Part shown: positions 1 through 12,670 of the stretch, in pieces
How the letters are laid out: every line of letters begins with the position of its first letter
How positions within the stretch are numbered: position 1 is the first letter of the stretch
Assembly (NCBI RefSeq): GCF_040939455.1
Contig: NC_134112.1
Span: forward strand, 19,370,501 to 19,434,500
Length of the DNA: 64,000 bases
Direction of reading: 5' to 3'
Source of the DNA: Microcebus murinus
Taxonomy: Eukaryota; Chordata; Mammalia; Primates; Cheirogaleidae
Made by a program: the position numbers and the translations under genes
The notes under the pieces: model-generated
The model's input: only the letters and a program-made list of their open reading frames with translations
What the model was told of the DNA's origin: nothing
The model's database searches: none

Positions 1-140
1 GTGATCCTACCAAGTAGGGACTCTCATCACCCTTTCCACGGAAGAGGAAAACGCAGCTCAGAGAGGGGATGTCATTCACCCAGCGGGCAGGTGGCAGACC
101 TGGATTCAAACTCAGTTCTGAACCACCTGCTGCCCTGTGC
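1..140 (+). repeat. MIR-like SINE fragment
   Basis: Contains the MIR 3' core order: a gaagaggaaaac segment, then cagctcagagaggg, then gcagacctggattcaaactcag. It is cut by the window edge. Confidence 0.6.
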
Positions 141-3100
141 ACAGTGCCAGGTACAAGGGCGAGAAGGGGCACAGGCAGGGCAAGAGGAGCCACACTCGAT
201 TTTCAGCCTGGCCCTGTCTGTGTGAAAGGGGCTGTGGCCCCCACCTGGCTTGGCTACTAATAGGATCAAAACCCAGGACGTGTCCCCTATTCAGAAAGAT
301 GCTCAGGACACTGCCACATTCCAGAGAAAGGTCACAGGTGACCCGAGGCACAGGCTGGACAGGAACCCCACATCACACAGGCCACAGGAGATGCTTGGCC
401 AGGATAGCTGAGTCACTTTCCTCACCGTAGACAGTGCTGGAAGCACAGCTAGCCACGGGCAAAGCTTAGCAAAGCTGGCTCTTGCGAAGGACTAATTCAC
501 GCCCCCAAGAATGAGTGTCCAAGGCCTGCTAACTAAAGCTGTCAGCAGAAGCCACCAAACTCTTGGACAGCGGGTCCCTGACAAGGGAGAAGGAGCCTTA
601 CCCCCACCTGAGCTGGCCACTGGCCTTATTCAGCTCACAGCTAGATGCGGAGCCCTTCGTCCAAACAAAAGACACGCAGACGAATGCTACTGAGCCTGCA
701 GTTGAACTGCCAAGTGAAACCGTGGTTTTATAAAAAGGCCCCAGGAGTAAGATCTTTTTGATACCCACACTCAGAGCTAGCCATCCACCACCTCCTTGCT
801 ATTCTCAGCGACACGGGAAGACTGGGTACGCGTGGGTCCCTCCTAGTGGCTGCATCCCAGCACTGTCAGGATGGCAGATGCCCAGTCTTCTCTCTTTAAA
901 GGACACTTCTAACGAAATGTCTTTAAGTCTTTCATATATGCTTGAACCGCATATTCTGTCACACAGATTTTGTTTTAAATGAAAACTCTGTGCAAACCGT
1001 TGCCATCAAATCCACCAGCCCTGAGCAAAGAGTCAGACAAAAAGGAAGGAGCAGACGACCAGGAATGCTCTGGAATCTGTTTCAGGAAGACACTGACCAC
1101 AGGCTGTACATGTTTGTCATTATGCGGAATACCATTCCCTGATCAATGACAGATGCCTGTCCTTCTGGTTTACCCAGGAGAATACCCCGAAGCCTCCCTT
1201 GCCTTTCCCTATCTACACTCGCTCAAGGCCTCCCTCTCCCCCAAGACGGGACAATCCTGGAGGGCACTCCTTCTGAATCTTCCAATTTGCATCCCAAAGC
1301 TTGGCCTTGGGAATGAGGGAGAGAGAGCGAAGTGGATTCCTGACCCCATAACTAAGGGCACAGAGACGGCCCAGGGGCCAGGTGCTAGCGTGTGGCACCG
1401 GTATGCAAACTTTTAAAGAAGGTTTGCCTCCCACTGCTCTTGGACCCAAGCAGAACAACTCACATGGTGTGCGTGAGCGTGGGAGGTGGCGAGCACAGCA
1501 CAGCGGCAGGGAGGGAGGAGGGGCTGGGTGCCAACCGCACCTTCGGCCCTCACTGCTCACTCTCAGCCCACGGACAGGCGCTTGTGCTCGCTGCGCCATA
1601 TTTCTTCTTGTGTGAACAGTGGACACCACCTCACCCCTCTCTGGACGGCCGTGAGGACTTAGCACTGCAATGTGAGCAGCCACGGAGCTCAGCCCTTTCC
1701 CTCCTGGGAACTCGACCAAAAAAACGGAGTGAAAGAAGCAACTGCTCAGATATGATAACTTCGCTCGCTGAAAGAAATTCACTCTGCTGTTTGTGTACCC
1801 ACAGTTTCAAAGGCAGCCTGAAAATATGACTATCTCCAAGGTGAGGAGAATGTTATATACAGTGGGAGGTGTCAAGTGCTCTTTGCAGGCCTGCTGCTCC
1901 ATGAAGGGCCCCGTGGCTGGGAGTGGGGGGGGGGCTCTGAGTTGATTCTGTGTCAATAAAGCAACGGTCCACTCAACACAGCTGAATTCATATTTAAGAG
2001 CTATGATAATTTTTAAATCTGTATGGCATGTAAAATTTGCTATGTTATCAATCTCACGTTTCGTGTATACAGAAATCATCTGGGAGACCTGTATCGCTGG
2101 AGTTCCTCAGAGATTCTGATGGAATTGATCTGGGATGCAGCCTTGGCACCAAGATCCAGTTTTCAACGCTCCCCAGGTCCCAGGTGATTCTCTCGTGCAG
2201 CCCAGAGAACTGCTGATCTAACTTAATAAAGATCCTGGAGGCATTTAAGGATATGGTTACCCGATACAAGCCATTCAATACGTTCGGGATGAAAAAAGTC
2301 CTCAAGCAAACTCTGATAGACACCCAACAACTGGATTATGGGGAAAAGAAATTATTTTACTTTCAACTTTTTGGCCTTCACGTAAGCTCATCGAACAAGA
2401 CAGGCTTTGCAGAAATCCCAGTGTGAAAAGGAAGCTAAATAAAGGCTGCCCGGGGAGCTGAGGAAGGTTAGAAGCAGTGGAAATTGGCTGTCCTTGTCAC
2501 TCAAGGGTGAGAAAAGGCTGAACTCTGAAAGGGACTCAGCTCTAGTGTGCACTGGGGACCCCATGGAGGAAAGCAGCCGGCGCCTGGGAAAGGAACGGGG
2601 GCCGGTCTTCACAGAGCGTCCCACTGTGGTGCCTTAGCCACTTGCTGCAAGGTTCCAAGAACAGAAGGTCCTTTGGAGATTAACCTCGAAAGCAAAGTAG
2701 TAGTTGTAAGTATCACCACCCATGAGGAAAAGCACTCAGAGAAAACCCAAAACGCAGAACACCTGTCTGAGACTATCGACCGGTGGCTTAAGAGATCAGG
2801 AAAAAAAATCTCTTGCCTCAAAATCCCCAGGCCTGTATGGGAGGGCAAGAAAAGATGCAGAAGGCCTTTGCAATCCGTTCGGAAAAGTCAGAGGAAACGT
2901 TCCAGCCACTGGAAAGAAAAGATCCCTTTGCTGTCAGCTAGGAATCAGGGCCCCCCAAAACAGACAGCGGGTCCAACTCGCTGAACTACACCAAAAACTG
3001 AGACCAGCAAAACCCTAAGCTAAATTCGCTTAGGGACACAGCTCTCGGTTTTCAGAAAACATCTGGTCACCTCATCACCACAGCGAGCTCTGGCCAAGGC

Positions 3101-3474
3101 ATTGCAATATGAAGCAGTAAAAAGACATTTCTGGAAGCAAGGGAAAGCCACAGCCTTTTCTTCCAAAATAAGCATTACCTGTGGCCCTGCGGAGTGGAAA
3201 GCAGGCCTCCCGAGCCGGGAGGACCCGCATGCCAAGACCTCCAGCACGTTGCATTTGTACCGGGCACGCCAAGGAGGCCAACCGGACGTTTCTATGCAAA
3301 GGAGTGTGCTCTCTAAACCCGTCAGGTGCATAGATGTAAAGTGAGGAAAATTCCAGCCTGGTGGGCAGGGGCTGGGGGTGGGGGAAATCACGCATTCCTG
3401 AGAGAACACAGAGCGACTTCCACAGTGTCGCCCCGCCAGGGAGCCCTCCAGCCTCCCCATCCTGAGGACGTTAC
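1..3474 (-). other. BMPER intron 5, partial
   Basis: This starts with donor gtaacg and runs off the left edge. It is moderately GC-rich unique DNA with a MIR-like fragment at the edge. The long open frames here (for example near 2.55-2.98 kb) have no recognisable domain. I looked for exon 6 (third VWC domain) and did not find it. Confidence 0.9.
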
Positions 3475-3565
3475 CTGGACAGGTGGGGCAGCAGGATCCC
3501 AGATGCTCCAAAGGGTTTTTACAGTGAACAACGCAGCGGACCTCAGACTCTGTGACGACGCCCTC
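3475..3565 (-). CDS. BMPER: BMPER coding exon 5: second half of VWC domain 2
   Basis: The acceptor is gttctgtttttcag and the donor gtaacg. The 91-nt exon encodes residues 135-164, beginning [15 protein letters not shown] and ending CCPTCP, plus the first base of Gly165. Cysteines are 145, 149, 159, 160 and 163. Together with exon 4, VWC2 has eight cysteines instead of ten. The exon ends in phase 1, like exons 1 and 3, so the next exon should start a third VWC module. Glu142 and Ser158 differ from human Gly and Met as I remember them; mouse also has Glu at 142. This is the last BMPER exon visible before the left edge of the window. Confidence 0.95.
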
Positions 3566-4840
3566 CTGAAAAACAGAACGCCACAGGCAAAGTGTCAGCT
3601 CAGAATTCCCCCCCTACCGAGGTACCACTTCTGGAAAGTGACCAAGGGAGGAGAAGAGAACGCAAAAAGCACCACGCGGCGGTGGGTGTCAGGCCCAGAG
3701 GTGAGTGGCACCAGTGAGGTAAGATCCCAGCTCGCCCCACCCACGCTTTAGAACTCAGCGTGCTAATCCTGTCGCCTGTTCTTTTCCCTGTCCTCACTCT
3801 TTCTCCTTGGTCCTAATTTCTTTCTTCCTTTTAAATCTAGCTTTTTAAACCTTCTTGCTGTCAGTACCTGACAGAGTCTAGCTGCTCATTCACAATTATT
3901 TGAAGTTTTCAATACTTACTGCATTTTCTATTATTATTACACTCCAAGTCATTAATTCTGAGGCACAGAGTACAAGCGTCGTAGCCCAGACCAGCACTGG
4001 AGATGCGAAATCCTTACCAACCTGCTAGAAATAACTAGAAAAGCTCCTCCATCTTAGACACGTCACTCCACTCACAGAGAGCCCGCGTCTCTGTTCCCTC
4101 AAGCACCAAATGAAGAGATGAGAAAAAAAAAAAAAAAAAGCGATTTTTAAGTTCATGTTCTATATGTCAAAATGGAGATTTTTAGGTCTTAATAATAAAA
4201 TCAGCTGAGTCATTTGCAACCTGGTATTGCGACGCTAATATTAATGTCGACTGAAATATTTTTTGAATTAATTTTCAGAGTTGGCCTTGAAGGATTTTTT
4301 TTTTCAGATTCCCTACCCATTCTGTAAATGGATTTGCATTTTACTTTGTTTAATTTTGCTTTAAGGGGAGGGGTACAACAGGCTGGAACCAAATGTAACA
4401 ATTTGACAACTGGGTCATTTTCTTCACCATGTCTGCTGCCACATTCTCTCCACCCAAAGAGCAGGGTTATATCCTAAATGTCTTCATGTCATGTCGGGCC
4501 TGAGGTTTCCACACCCAGGGGAATTTATTGTGGTCTATGTCACATTTGGGAAAGAAAAAAACAACTCCCAAAATACCAGCAATATACAACATCAAAAAGA
4601 GAGCCATGCTTTAGTTATATAACTGAACTAATGCAAAAAGCTGTGTATGGCCCAAGATCAATTTCCCTCCAGTCTCTGCAATCCAGATGGAGGATTCAGG
4701 TTAGTTCCCACCATGAATTTCCTCTCTGTGATCTTCAGATTTTCCCCTTCCATGCAATAAGAAATTAAAAGCAGGGATAAAAAGGTAAATTTTTCACCAT
4801 CAGAACTCCTTTGGCAGGAGCATGTAAGAAAGATGACAGG

Positions 4841-5021
4841 TGCCAGGTGTGGTGGCTCATAATCCCACCATAATCCCAGCAACTCCGGAGGCTGAGGCAG
4901 GAGGATCGCTTGAGCCCTGGAGTTTGAGGCTGCAGTGAGCTATGATCATGCCCCTATGCTCCAGCCTGAGTAACAGAGGAAGACCCTGTCTCTAAAAAAA
5001 AAATACAAATAAAAATAAATA
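4841..5021 (+). repeat. Alu left-monomer-like element (FLAM type)
   Basis: Begins gccaggtgtggtggctca, continues with ggaggctgaggcaggagga, cttgagccctggagtttgag and ctccagcctgagtaacagag, and ends in an A-rich tail. Only one arm is present, as in FLAM or an old AluJ fragment. Confidence 0.85.
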
Positions 5022-5114
5022 GTAAAAATAAATATGCTAGAATTCAAGTCAAATGGAAATAGACCAGATCATTAGACTCCCTGTCATCTGTCTGGTACCC
5101 AGTCGTATCCAATC

Positions 5115-5275
5115 CACCCAGGCACTCTACCAGAGAATTGTTAATGACAGTCTGGCTTACTGTTTACAACCGCCCTATGAGACAGCACTATTCCACTGCA
5201 TAGGAGGTAAAAGTGAGGTGTACCAAGGTTAAGTAGCAAGTTATGTTGAGTATAGAGCCCATATTTCACTAGCTG
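5115..5275 (+). repeat. MIR-like SINE fragment
   Basis: Shows a degraded MIR core: 'ccctatgagacagcactatt', then 'ggtaaaagtgaggtgtacc' and 'ggttaagtagcaag'. Borders are approximate. Confidence 0.6.
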
Positions 5276-7178
5276 CCCTATACTGTCTCCTCTCTTACTG
5301 ATTTTGTGCCCCAAGAGGAGAGGAGCCTGCAAAAAAGGTTGCAATTGTTTCATTCTGTGGAGGAACAAGAACACCTCACTGACAAGTGCCAGAAAGTGAC
5401 CATTTCCTGCATTCTGAGATGAGGTCTCATTCCCTGAAGAAGGAAGCAAGCAAGCTTGAGAGGGAAGGTAGCAGCTGAGCAGAGGGGCAGCCTCTGTGGC
5501 TCCCTTCACAGAGGGTTGGTTTTCTGCCTATTGAATGATATCACACTAGCTAGTAGGGAGTAGGTGAAGTTTGAGAAAAGGAGGAGAAATGAAAGGCAAA
5601 ATTCCTCTTTGGTAGGTAACATCCTCTTTCTGTGCTTTGTTCTGCAGTTCAGCGTCTCCTGACTCCAAAGGCTTTAAGATCTCCTCCAACAATAACTGGA
5701 GATTTCTGCATCATTCCCTCTGAGCCCTGCTGAGTGGCCAGTGACCAAAGATGACAGGCAATAGGAGTGTCAGTGGTAACAACTGATAATGGCTTAACGT
5801 GTTATTCAGCCAACAAAATAGTCCCTCCCGCAGAACGGCTTCCATTTAATTTGAACAAAGTCTTCATCCAAAGGCAGCAAAACTCACCTCTGGTCCATGC
5901 AACTTGAGGATCTTCAAGGCCTCTGACTGTTGTGTAGAAACCTTACACTAGACCCCAAAGGTAACGTGGTTAACTTGTTTAACAAACATTGTAACCATGG
6001 CTTTCAGAGTGCCCCCACGAAAGACGAGAGGGAGGGTGGGGATGGGGTGGAACAAGTGTGGGCTTTTGGTGTTATTAAAACTCATTGCTCTTGTCTTGTT
6101 GTACCATGAGACAGATCAAACCTATAACCTGGAGTAAAAAAGCAAATATTTGTTGATTTAATGAATCTATTATTTGTATCTGTTCTACCAACTGCTTATT
6201 TTGGCATATAACTTAGATTTCCTACATTAATAAGCTGAATATTTAACAGAATAAATAACTGAAAGTCTCATGAATGAATATGCCTACTATGGGCATGTAA
6301 TAAAGAACATGGCTATGTAAAATTCAGATTTTAATAAATGAAATGTCATTATGCTTCAGTTAAGAGCAGAGAGAATTATCCAATACTATGCAACCTTTCA
6401 GTCTCCTTTAAATGCAAAAGCACATCCTTGGACAGTGAAATGGGATTAGGGATAAAATGATTTAACAGCACCTTCTCTACAAAGAAGAATTTTTAAGTTA
6501 CATCCAAATTAAATGAGCACTATTTTGTAACAGAGTTTCTATATAGAGATAAGAAAACAAGTTTGAAATTTTAGGTTCTCCATTTCCCCTTTGGTTTTTC
6601 TTGCTATGTTTAATATCTGCAGGGATTAGAGGAGGTGAAATTCCCGCTGTTTTCAGAGTTCAGCAAGGATCAGCCACAGTGAACGCCTTAGCTGCTAAAT
6701 TGGTGGTTCCTAAATTGGTCAGGTTGAAATCATTGAGTTACAGTATACTAATTGCTTCGATTTAATACAGTTTACAAATTGGCTCCAGTTCAAAATCTTT
6801 TTAAATCAAAGAAGGAAAATATATATCCTCTAACAATACCTCTTTTCTGCTAACAGGAATTTGTGTTTTGCTCAAAGATGACTTCACAGGAAGACATGAA
6901 TTTTCCCCAAGGACATATGCATCTTCCCAGAGTATTTCCAGGCACAATTTGACGATGGTGAGCAATTCTGCTGTATGTTTCTGGAAGCAAGGCCTACACA
7001 ATGTCTATCCTGTACCTGCCTTGTTATGGTGAATGTCACAATAAATATGTACAAGGATAAAGTTGCTTTTTCATTTGTTTTTCATTTTCATTTGCCTTTG
7101 GGGGGTTTTGTCCTATGTTGTCAGAAAGAGGACTCTATGGATTCCTTTCCACTGAAGAGTAAAATAGTTGAATTTTAC

Positions 7179-7261
7179 CTGGCACTGGCGCAGGACACAG
7201 GGCTCAGCTGGGCTCTGCCATTTGAAGGAGCTATTATAGGTGTTTCCTTCATAGGTGCAAC
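7179..7261 (-). CDS. BMPER: BMPER coding exon 4: first half of VWC domain 2
   Basis: The acceptor is ttcctgtctag and the donor gtaaaa. The 83-nt exon completes Gly107 and encodes residues 108-134, starting [14 protein letters not shown] and ending CVLRQCQ. Cys108, Cys128 and Cys133 are present. The position matching the third VWC cysteine is Arg131, so the C-x-x-C-x-C motif is reduced to C-x-x-R-x-C. Asn116 is in an N-S-S sequon and is a candidate N-glycosylation site. The exon ends at a codon boundary (phase 0), at the place corresponding to the exon 2/exon 3 boundary of VWC1. It is too short to stand out as an ORF and was found by searching for the expected peptide between exons 3 and 5. 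Confidence 0.96.
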
Positions 7262-10260
7262 CTAGACAGGAAACACAGAAGCAGGAAGAAAGGCCAAGAA
7301 TTAATGTGGGTTTCCTTTATCTTTAGAGCAAAAGAAGTTATGTCCTCTAAGCCAAGACTAGTGATCGCAGGAGCCACCATATTCCTTGTCTATTTTTCCC
7401 CAAAACACAACTAAGCCTTCCAAGCATCCACTTGGCATTCACTTACATTAATTCTCTGACTACTGAGAAGATTAACCTCGGGGACTATATTTTCAAATGG
7501 AAAACCACAGATTGATGAACTCTCATGACCAAAACGCACAAACTCATAACTTTATTTATGCCTAACGACGTATGAGAAGAACCAGAGCTGAAAAACACCA
7601 CCATGAAAGGGGACCTTGCAAGAGACTAAATGAACTCAAAACTACTGAGGATCAAGAGGGAAGTCTAAAACAGGGTAGGAAACAAAAGCAGAAAATTAAA
7701 ATATAGGAATTGATTACAAAATTCTATACCCATCTAAGACTCATAAAGAAGCTACTGTCTTCGCTAGATAAAACCTTCCAACTCTTATCTCCAGAGTTCT
7801 AAAAGCTATGCCTTCATATTTCACTTTTATTATACTTTTAGGCAGTAAATTAGATTAAGCAAATCTGAAACTACATATGTACAGATTACCACATACTAAC
7901 TCACTGGCCAAAACAGAAGTCAAAGGCCAGAGATCCTCCAAAGACAAAACAATCCAATTAGATTGACTTCCTATAGAGAAAGCCAAATAAATAATGGTGT
8001 GAAGATCACAGCCCAGGTCTTATGTTAGTTTGTACAAATAACACCTTCCATGCTGTGGGTTACGCTATCTGGGAAGATGCACTTAGCTATGCCTATAGTC
8101 ACTGTATCCTTAGGTGCCCAGGAGGCAAAAAGATTTACCAATAATAGTCTTGTTTACTTAACCCAAAAAGTGCAGAAGACAGAACACACACATGCAACAG
8201 TGCCAAAAGAAAAGGGCCCGGCTTTCTATTTCGATGACTGACTTCTGGCAAGCTAATCAACCTCAATTCACAGGTTTTTCTTGTCCAAGACACAGAGAGG
8301 AGTCTCACCTCCTTCCATGACATCTTTTAGATACTGTTGTAATAAAAAAAAAAAAAAACTCTCTAAAGACATTCAATCAGAATAATAAAGGACTTTAAAA
8401 AATTTCAATAGATGTTTTCATAAACTCAGAACCGTGATCTGAATTCCCAAAGAATTATGAATGATCAAAAAGAGCTCAGTAACACTCTTCTCTCTAGCTC
8501 CTACAAATCAAATTACTAAAGTACACAGCTGATTGGAAACACATTAAGGAAATGCTTTCACCATATATTTTTTAATTTCCTTTGCACGATGTGTTACAGA
8601 GATAAAATGTTCAACCACAGGAACTCCTAGCATACTGCAAATACTTAACGCCAAACCAAGAATGAAGACAGTAAATTTTCAACAATGAAAACCAATATAA
8701 AACAATTTGGGCTAGCATAAATCTTACTGAACAAACGCACTTACAAGAGACGTGCCATGTGCATGTCTGATCCACTAACACAGACTCACTCAGATAATAA
8801 ATAACTTGTTCCGAGAGATGGAGGCGGGGAAATCAGAGAACCAAATCCAATTCATGTTAAATCCAAGTAAATATGAAACGCCTGCCAAGTCTGCCAGTGG
8901 AGTTTCTGAATATGTTATATATTTTCATCATATGAATTTTAAAAAAATTTTTTTGAAAGAAAGGGTGATTTTTCACTGCTAATAGGGCAGGCAAAGATCT
9001 TGCCTTTTTTGCTTTGGAGCAAAATACTGAAAACCCATACAGGCCAGGAGGAACGGCAGGTTAAGAGACTGTTTCTAAGCAATGCCAGGTCATGTGCAAA
9101 GGGCTCCCAGGAATAGCACTGGCTCTCTGGATTATTCCAGTCTATGTGGGATAAAAGGTATTGGAACAATTGGTCCACAGTGCAGGGAACCCAACAGTGT
9201 TTTCTGCTTCAAATAACTCTCAGTTGGAAGCCTTTTTCCTCTATCATATTTTACAATGTAAAAAAAAAAAAAAAAAAAAGATTGGGCAATAATACTGGAA
9301 AATCAGATGAGGGTCAGATTGTAAAGTGCTGCATTGCTTAGCCACCCTTGTCTACATGTCGATCTACCATGCCTGGGTTGATGTAATAGATTTTCCCAAA
9401 CAATGAATGAATCTGAATGACTGAATAGACTCCAAAACGTCTGTGAAAATCTCTTTAGCAAACGTAATCTATCCCTTTTCCTTCTTCACCTACCCTCACT
9501 AGCACCAACTATCAGTTAGGGAAACTTTAGTATATCAAGCTTTAGAGTAGATTTCATATGTAAGGATTTTTGGGAAGAGGATGATTAAAGAAAGGATATT
9601 TTCACTGTTCTTTGGGTTCATGTTCTAAGATAAACATATTCTCTTAATGCAAGACACTAACTTGAGCTATATGAAGACTAGACTGGGATATACACACAAT
9701 CAAAGTAAACCTATGTATACGCCAGAAATAAATTACCTCATTTTCTGTTAGGCAAATTCTTTAAAATAAATTCTAATCGCTATCACCTTTATGCTGCTAA
9801 TTGTAAACAGGCAATATCTTGCCCTATTTTTATTTAAACCCCAGAGGTGGAATATACTCACACTCTCTTATTGGCCAGGATAGAAAGAGAGGCAGAGGAA
9901 ATCTGTCACCATATATCCAAGCATGCTTCTCAAACTATCTCTAGTGAAAGACCAGTCTGCCTTGTTTTCGTTTTTCTAATCAAATGTGGAATGATACTTT
10001 TATGAAATATAATAAAAGTGACTTATTAGAAAAACTGAATTTAGAAGAGACAAAATATAAGCCCATTATTTTATCATTCCATGTATTAGGCACAAAATAT
10101 TTTGCTGAATTATATTAAACGTTTCTAATTGTTACTCTCCATTTCTGCATTTAGCTTACTGTAGATCAGTATCATAGTCCACGGACCATTGGTGACCTGC
10201 AGAGCATGTTCTGGGTACCATCACATTGGGATATACATCATGGGAGCAGGGGAACAACCC

Positions 10261-10320
10261 AAAGAAACAATATAAATATTTCAAGCTTTCAAAGAAACAA
10301 TATAAATATTTCAAGCTTTG
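10261..10320. repeat. 30-bp tandem duplication
   Basis: Two adjacent 30-base units (10261-10290 and 10291-10320), each starting aaagaaacaatataaatatt, are identical except for the last base (C versus G). It looks like a recent local duplication in unique intron DNA. Confidence 0.95.
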
Positions 10321-10865
10321 ATGTTTAGAACTAGAAGCAAACTTACAGATGATATAATTTATCTCTTTCATTTGACAGATGAGAAAATTTGCACAGAAAA
10401 ACCAAAGTGGCATACTCCAAATCAGAAAGTATTAGGTGTGAAACTAACACTAGAATCCAGGTTTCTGCGTGAAATTCACATTTTTATATCTAGGTCTAAA
10501 CTGGTAGTATTACTCTTGCATTTTATACAGCATGATGTCCTTTGCATTGAGGACGTTATGGCCCAGGAAAAATGCCAATATTGGCTCTTATAAGATTCCA
10601 TAATAGTAAATCCAGTAATAAATGAAAGAGTATGTAAGTAGGATAGTTAAAAGAACACTTAGGTAAATACACAGCAACCAGTAAGGTAGCTTTGCTTTTT
10701 TCTTTAATTTTAAATAAACTTTCTGCCAAGGAATTTATAAACAGTCATTAGTTTTCTTCTGGTGATAAAAAGAGATTCCTTTTGAGATTCCACAAGCTTC
10801 AACAAAATCTACAGTAGGACGAAGTGGTTATTTTCTGATAAAATCACTACAGTATATTTAAACCA

Positions 10866-11085
10866 ACAGTTCTCAACCAAGGGCGATTTTTCCTTCCACA
10901 CCAATCCCCAGCTACAGGACTTTGGGCAACATTAGGAGATATTTTTGTCACTCACAGCTGGGGGCTGCAGAGTGGTACACGGTATCTAGCAGGTAGAGGC
11001 CAGGGATACTGCAAAGCACCCTACAATGCACACCAAAAATTAACCAGCTCAAAATTCCAGTTGGGCAAGGTTAAAAAAAACCCTG
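10866..11085 (+). mobile_element. MER20 hAT-type DNA transposon copy
   Basis: Matches the MER20 layout: cagttctcaacc at the left end, ggtagaggccagggatactg and ctacaatgcacacc in the middle, and aaccctg at the right end. It is flanked by identical atttaaacca at 10856-10865 and 11086-11095, which includes the expected 8-bp target-site duplication. It is non-coding. Confidence 0.9.
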
Positions 11086-11779
11086 ATTTAAACCATCACA
11101 CAGAACTCGATAATTCTTCTTTACATCCAAAATAATATAAAAATGAGCCTAAACTAGCTACATTTTCCATTTGTATATGTTTGGATTTCTTGATGCCAAA
11201 TATTTATAGGGCGAGGAAGAACTTCAGAGTATTTTTTCCTAACATTCTTACTCTTGAAGAGAGGCTTGGCCCAGTCCACTCAGAGAACACGTGGCAATGG
11301 AAACAGGAAGAACACAAATTAATTGAATCCACAGTTAAGCAATAAAACTCATTTTTCCTATTAGTTGCGACCTTTTTCAGTGGCCACATTATCCCAAGGG
11401 AAAAAGAATACCACACATTTTCATCATTCTGTTGTTAAAATAACTGTTAGAAATCATCAGGACTATAAAAAATGGCATTGGCCTTCTAACGAGCCTTAGC
11501 TGTGCCTAGTTTCTCCCTTCCAGTCTTAATCCTCTCACTTTTCGTGTTAGTATTAGCCTAAGAGCAGAGAACAAGATCTTCCCATTACCAATAACATAAC
11601 CCCTGGGCACCCAAGTCCCTTATAACACGCCCTGACCTACATTTCCAGCTGGTTGTCTTCGTTCCTAGAACTCCACCCCGGGCCTTGGGGTCACTGTCAC
11701 AGTGAACTTGCACAGCTTCTGAATGCACACTTACGTTCCTCAGCCAAGGCCGTCTGGCTTTTCCCGCCACCATCCTGCT

Positions 11780-12670
11780 AAAACTTCACTCTCTCGAGCT
11801 GCAGCTGCCTTCTACGGGCCCAGTCAAAGGACAGTCTTTATCGTAGGACAACCCTGCAGCATGCTAACCATGCTTTCCTTCTTCAAGCCCCTCTCACACC
11901 TTCTAGATTCTCTCTCTCCAATATCTTCCCAACCTCTCTACTCTGGCCTCAGCTAAGCTGCTGGTTATGTCTCACCTGGACAGCATGCTCCTTGACTGTC
12001 TCACCTGCCTGTGACAGGGGCCTTTTCCAAGCCCATTTCCTATCCAGCTGCCAGTGTGTGCTCTTTCAGGTCTGATGGCGTCATTCACATCCTTGAACTC
12101 TATCAATAACCAGTGGTGCACAGCCTGCATGAGGTATAGACCAGGTACCTACCCCTAACTCTTCTTTTCCAGATACATTGGGTCAGAGTTTCCAGAAATA
12201 GGAAGTGGAAGAAGAATCTAATGTGCAGCCAGGATTGAAAACCCAGTTCTTTACTATAAAATTCAAATAGCCTCCAGGCCTGGCTGTGACTCACCTCTTC
12301 ATCCTCTTTTCTGCTCCCCCCAATCCCCTACTCCCTCCACTGCCGACAGCTGTACTTAGAACTCCCCCAGACACGGCCAGAAGCTCTCATCCTGTGGTTC
12401 TGCACATGCTGCTCCCTTCTTGAAAAGCCCAGATCCCATCCATTCCCTCTATCTCCATCACCCCTACAAGGACACCCAGGTCACCCAGGCTCTCCTTCCT
12501 TGCCTAGCTAATTCATCCTTCGAGGCTCCGCTCAAGGTCATAGTCTCTGGGAAGCCTTCCTTAGAACTTCCCCACTCAGGGAGTGCCCCTGTGCTCTTTC
12601 TCCATGCACTGCGAATGCTCAGGTCCCTTACAGTACTCTGTATGTAGCAGGTCTCTAATAAATTGTTTGA
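11780..12670 (+). mobile_element. L2 LINE 3' region, interrupted near 12.1-12.3 kb
   Basis: C/T-rich sequence follows the L2 3' end order: ctctggcctcagctaagctg, then gctccgctcaaggtcat and gggaagccttccttagaa, ending in ctctaataaattgtttgatg. A stretch at about 12105-12290 does not fit and may be another insertion. No intact reading frame remains. Confidence 0.75.

Larger units (their letters stand above)
3566..7178 (-). other. BMPER intron 4 (3.6 kb)
   Basis: This phase-0 intron separates the halves of VWC2. It contains one Alu monomer-type element near 4.84 kb and a MIR-like fragment near 5.1-5.3 kb. The remainder (3.6-4.8 and 5.3-7.18 kb) is AT-rich unique DNA with homopolymer runs, and I recognise nothing else in it. 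Confidence 0.93.

Noticed and set aside
1..3474. Search for BMPER exon 6 (third VWC domain)
   Set aside because: No minus-strand segment with the expected cysteine pattern and splice sites was found, so the exon must lie off the left edge.
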